Below, in pieces: positions 61,652-64,000 of a stretch of DNA of 64,000 nt; positions within the stretch are counted from its first letter, which is position 1; each line of letters opens with the position of its first letter. Source of the DNA: Chloroflexi bacterium bin20 (lineage in GTDB: Bacteria; Chloroflexota; Anaerolineae; Aggregatilineales; Phototrophicaceae); NCBI GenBank assembly GCA_002238485.1, contig MPMG01000012.1:1-64000 (forward strand), written 5' to 3'. The notes under the pieces were generated by a model. The model was not told the origin of the DNA, made no database searches, and worked only from the letters and a program-made list of their open reading frames with translations. The position numbers and the translations under genes were made by a program.

Positions 61652-63811
61652 ATGATAAGTTACAGTCGAAATACTTGGGAGCCAATCGTTGGTTCTGAGA
61701 CTGGGGAATTCTTGAGTAGCTTGCAGGTAGATGAGGTAAGCAAGTCGCAATTGCTAAGCGAGGGAAAGCGTATCCTTGGTAAATGTATTGAACCGGAAAA
61801 GTTGGGCAAGAATACTACAGGGCTGGTCATTGGCTATGTGCAAAGTGGCAAAACACTTTCCTTCACAACAGTTGCCGCGTTAGCACGAGACAATGGATTT
61901 CAACTCATCATCATCATCACAGGTACATCTGTACAACTTACCAGGCAGTCGGTAGAGAGAATCAGAACAGATCTACGACTTGCGACTCGACCAGACCGGC
62001 GATGGGCTTTCTTCCAGAATCCGAGGTCTGCGGATGACTTTCGAATCATTCGTGATGTGCTGGCAGAATGGACTGATGTCAGAGTTCCAAAGGATCTTCG
62101 CCGAACGGTACTGATCACCGTGATGAAGCACCACCAACACTTGAAAGGTCTGTCCGACCTAATGGCGGATATTCCGTTAGAAGAAGTACCTTGCCTAATT
62201 GTAGACGATGAAGGTGATCAGGCAAGTCTGAATACACTCGTGAACGCGAGCGAGGAAAGCACAACTTATCGGCGAATCCTAGCGCTAAGAGCAAAGCTCC
62301 ATTCTCATTCATACTTGCAGTACACCGCGACGCCGCAAGCACCTTTGCTGATTAACATCATTGACACATTGTCGCCTGAGTTCGTAGAGATTCTTGAGCC
62401 AGGACAAGAATACACAGGCGGAGAGGAATTCTTCCACAACCAGCAGGGAGTACTACGGACGATCCCAGTTAGCGATCTGTTTCACGATGACAACCTACCT
62501 GGCGAACCGCCGCAATCCCTCATTGAGGCGCTTCGGGTGTTTTGGCTGGGAGTTGCCTTGGGAACAATAATTGACAGAGAACATGGGAATCGCACCATGC
62601 TGATTCATCCCGGCCGTAGAACCAAGACGCACACACGATTTGCCATCTGGATAAACCACATACGAGACAGTTGGGTGACGATACTTGACCTTGAAGCCAA
62701 TGACCCTGACAAGATTGAGTTAATCCAGGACTTTGCAACAGCGTATAGCGACCTGTCCGAAACCGTCTCAGATCTTCCGCCGTTTGATGATGTCATCGGC
62801 CATTTGCTGCGCTCGGTGCATAATACAACTGTCATAGAGGTAAATGCTGCGAGAGGCAAGACACCAAGTATCAACTGGCAAAATGCATATCCATATATAT
62901 TGATCGGCGGACAAGCCATGGATCGCGGCTTCACGGTTGAGGGGTTATCTGTCATGTATATGCCGCGTGGTCTCGGAGTTGGCAATGCGGATACTGTACA
63001 ACAAAGAGCTAGATTCTACGGATATAAAAAGCGCTACCTGAATCTGTGCCGTGTCTACTTGAGTCAGGAGTTGCGCGACGCATATTCTTCCTACGTAGAT
63101 CACGAGAAGAGCTTACGTACGCAATTAGTTAAGTTTGAGCGGACTGGGCAGTCGCTACAAGAATGGAAACGTCAGTTTCTTCTGAGTTCGGACTTGCGCC
63201 CTACTCGTTTCAATGTCGTCAGCCAGGCATTCGATCGTGGCAACTACAGCAAGAGATGGTTAACTGTTGTGTCACCACATTATGATGAGGTGGCGGTTGC
63301 TTCGAACCGTAGGATCGCAGCAGAGTTCCTCAAAACGGTTGACTTAGCTCCCGATGCTGGTCACGATGATCGAAGTAAAATCCAGCGTCACATGTCGACT
63401 GAGTATGTAGAACTTTGGCATGTGCATGAGCATTTGCTCACTAAGTTGCGTTTCTTCGAGTCGACGTATACAGGCGTAATGCTCCAAATTCTCAATTACC
63501 TGCATCGGGAGAGTGCTGCGACTTGCAGTGTGTTCAAAATGTCGAGCGATCCGGTTTCATGGTGGTTTCGTGAGCGTGGGCTGGCCAATAACGGTAACAT
63601 CAGCAACTTGATGCAAGGTGCAAATCCGAGCCTGTCTCGTAACGCCTATAGCGGAGACCGTAGTGTTGGCGACAAAAGCAGAGTAATCGTTCAATTGCAC
63701 AGGCTCAATCTGACTCAGAATGGCGAAGTTGTTGCACGAGACGTCTTAGGCCTAGCAATCTGGCTACCTTCAGAGCTTTCCGCTAGCTGGCTTGTGCAGG
63801 ATCAGTCGTAA
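61652..63811 (+). CDS. Z1-domain SF2 helicase-like ATPase
   Basis: 719 residues from the ATG at 61652 (GAGG 8 nt upstream; ATG 61619 and TTG 61613 are possible but lack a ribosome-binding site). Walker A GYVQSGKT (61-68), Walker B VDDEGDQAS (184-192; Asp-Glu-Gly-Asp instead of DEAH), motif III QYTATPQAP (about 224-232), the Z1 core near 400 (ILIGGQAMDRGFTVEGL) and arginine-finger motif QQRARFYGY (about 449-457). It is the translocase expected to work with the MORC ATPase. The roughly 200-residue C-terminus is not a nuclease I know. The stop is 4 bp before the right repeat. Confidence 0.88.
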   Translation: MISYSRNTWEPIVGSETGEFLSSLQVDEVSKSQLLSEGKRILGKCIEPEKLGKNTTGLVIGYVQSGKTLSFTTVAALARDNGFQLIIIITGTSVQLTRQSVERIRTDLRLATRPDRRWAFFQNPRSADDFRIIRDVLAEWTDVRVPKDLRRTVLITVMKHHQHLKGLSDLMADIPLEEVPCLIVDDEGDQASLNTLVNASEESTTYRRILALRAKLHSHSYLQYTATPQAPLLINIIDTLSPEFVEILEPGQEYTGGEEFFHNQQGVLRTIPVSDLFHDDNLPGEPPQSLIEALRVFWLGVALGTIIDREHGNRTMLIHPGRRTKTHTRFAIWINHIRDSWVTILDLEANDPDKIELIQDFATAYSDLSETVSDLPPFDDVIGHLLRSVHNTTVIEVNAARGKTPSINWQNAYPYILIGGQAMDRGFTVEGLSVMYMPRGLGVGNADTVQQRARFYGYKKRYLNLCRVYLSQELRDAYSSYVDHEKSLRTQLVKFERTGQSLQEWKRQFLLSSDLRPTRFNVVSQAFDRGNYSKRWLTVVSPHYDEVAVASNRRIAAEFLKTVDLAPDAGHDDRSKIQRHMSTEYVELWHVHEHLLTKLRFFESTYTGVMLQILNYLHRESAATCSVFKMSSDPVSWWFRERGLANNGNISNLMQGANPSLSRNAYSGDRSVGDKSRVIVQLHRLNLTQNGEVVARDVLGLAIWLPSELSASWLVQDQS

Positions 63812-63815
63812 GTCC

Positions 63816-63901
63816 GAACGCGGCACGCATGACCAGCTGCTGGCGATGGGCGGCTTCTATGCGCAGCTATATCACAGCCAGTACGCGCGCCTGGACGAGA
63901 T
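63816..63901 (+). repeat. Right copy of the 86-bp direct repeat
   Basis: Exact match to 58603-58688. It begins 4 bp after the Z1 stop codon and runs into the ancestral exporter C-terminus. Confidence 0.97.
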
Positions 63902-63914
63902 TGCTGGCGTCTGA
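63816..63914 (+). pseudogene. Displaced 3' end of the TM288-like exporter gene
   Basis: Encodes the last 32 residues of the exporter in frame, from the ERGTHDQLLAMGG region to DEIAGV and TGA, but has no 5' part, start or promoter. It is the original gene end left on the far side of the inserted cassette. Confidence 0.9.
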
Positions 63915-64000
63915 TCAGCCTTTCAACGCGCCGACAGTGACGCCCTTCTGAATCTGGTTTTGGAAGACGGCGTAGACCAGCAGAGTCGGGATCATGATGA
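63915..64000 (-). CDS. Carbohydrate ABC transporter permease, MalG-like, C-terminal fragment
   Basis: Only the last 28 or so codons are in the window. They read IPTLLVYAVFQNQIQ then KGVTVGALKG and stop, the highly conserved C-terminus of CUT1 sugar permeases of the MalG type. Its stop codon directly abuts the ancestral exporter stop at 63914. The gene continues beyond the window edge. Confidence 0.9.
   Translation of the reverse strand, partial: IMIPTLLVYAVFQNQIQKGVTVGALKG

Larger units (their letters stand above)
58689..63815 (+). mobile_element. 5.1-kb Dcm-MORC-Z1 defence cassette inserted with an 86-bp target duplication
   Basis: Everything between the 86-bp repeats: a promoter, three genes and 4 bp after the last stop codon. 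The cassette is AT-richer than the flanks. There is no integrase, transposase or terminal inverted repeat. Removing it with one repeat restores a continuous exporter gene ending DEIAGV at 63914, directly abutting a convergent permease gene. Kobayashi's group described insertion with long target duplication for restriction-modification genes; this fits that pattern. Confidence 0.85.

Overview
The window is one contiguous, gene-dense, high-GC (about 60 % by eye) bacterial chromosome segment with no rRNA, tRNA or CRISPR array that I can see. Gene content (a MenF-D-B-E-H menaquinone set, a YabE-like G5/3D cell-wall protein, a TM287/288-type heterodimeric ABC exporter, BMP-type and ribose-type ABC importers, a GH51 arabinofuranosidase, pentose-acid catabolism) together with dense intergenic palindromic repeats is most consistent with a heterotrophic member of the Chloroflexota (Anaerolineae-like). 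That assignment is inference from gene content, not a database match.

Layout. 0-8.8 kb: UPF0173 hydrolase, YceI-like protein, a molybdenum hydroxylase carrying an in-frame repeat insertion, an Abi_C-type protein, galactokinase, a small accessory patch (XRE regulator, tiny membrane protein), RsfS and an SRPBCC protein. 8.8-11.8 kb: a Zn/Mn ABC importer (permease, ATPase, extremely His/Asp-rich binding protein) with a palindromic operator candidate. 11.9-20.9 kb: YabE-like protein and the menaquinone cluster menH-menE-menB-menD-menF led by a TetR gene with a palindromic operator; a 0.49-kb unit (a GxxExxY gene between 30-bp inverted repeats) splits the cluster between menF and menD. 21-29.8 kb: deaminase, two-component system, M20 dipeptidase, polyol-type dehydrogenase, and a DapA-family plus semialdehyde dehydrogenase pair. 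29.8-37.6 kb: a four-gene BMP-type (nucleoside-like) ABC importer whose binding protein is two full BMP domains in tandem. 37.9-48.4 kb: two VOC proteins, a PhyH oxygenase, an orphan adenine methyltransferase, a YjhG/YagF-type xylonate dehydratase, an SDR, a SulP-STAS-cNMP transporter and a MOSC protein. 48.6-54.7 kb: a ribose-type ABC importer whose binding protein is again tandemly duplicated, divergent from a GH51 arabinofuranosidase. 54.9-58.7 kb: a heterodimeric ABC exporter.

58.7-63.9 kb is the most striking region: a three-gene, visibly AT-richer cassette (5-methylcytosine methyltransferase, MORC/GHKL ATPase, Z1-type SF2 helicase-like ATPase) inserted at the 3' end of the second exporter gene. 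An exact 86-bp direct repeat of the exporter's 3' coding end flanks it (58603-58688 and 63816-63901). The left copy reads into the cassette for a new C-terminus; the right copy keeps the ancestral stop, which abuts a convergent MalG-like permease gene at the window edge. No integrase or transposase is visible. This looks like a restriction-modification-type defence module that inserted with a long target duplication.

Functional themes: plant-sugar use (GH51, ribose-type importer, xylonate dehydratase, DapA-family dehydratase and semialdehyde dehydrogenase, together resembling an oxidative Weimberg-type pentose route to 2-oxoglutarate), menaquinone respiration, metal uptake, and several small defence or accessory genes scattered singly. 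Three families of short interspersed repeats fill most gaps, and copies reach into coding sequence (molybdenum hydroxylase) or up to gene edges (menD, menF).
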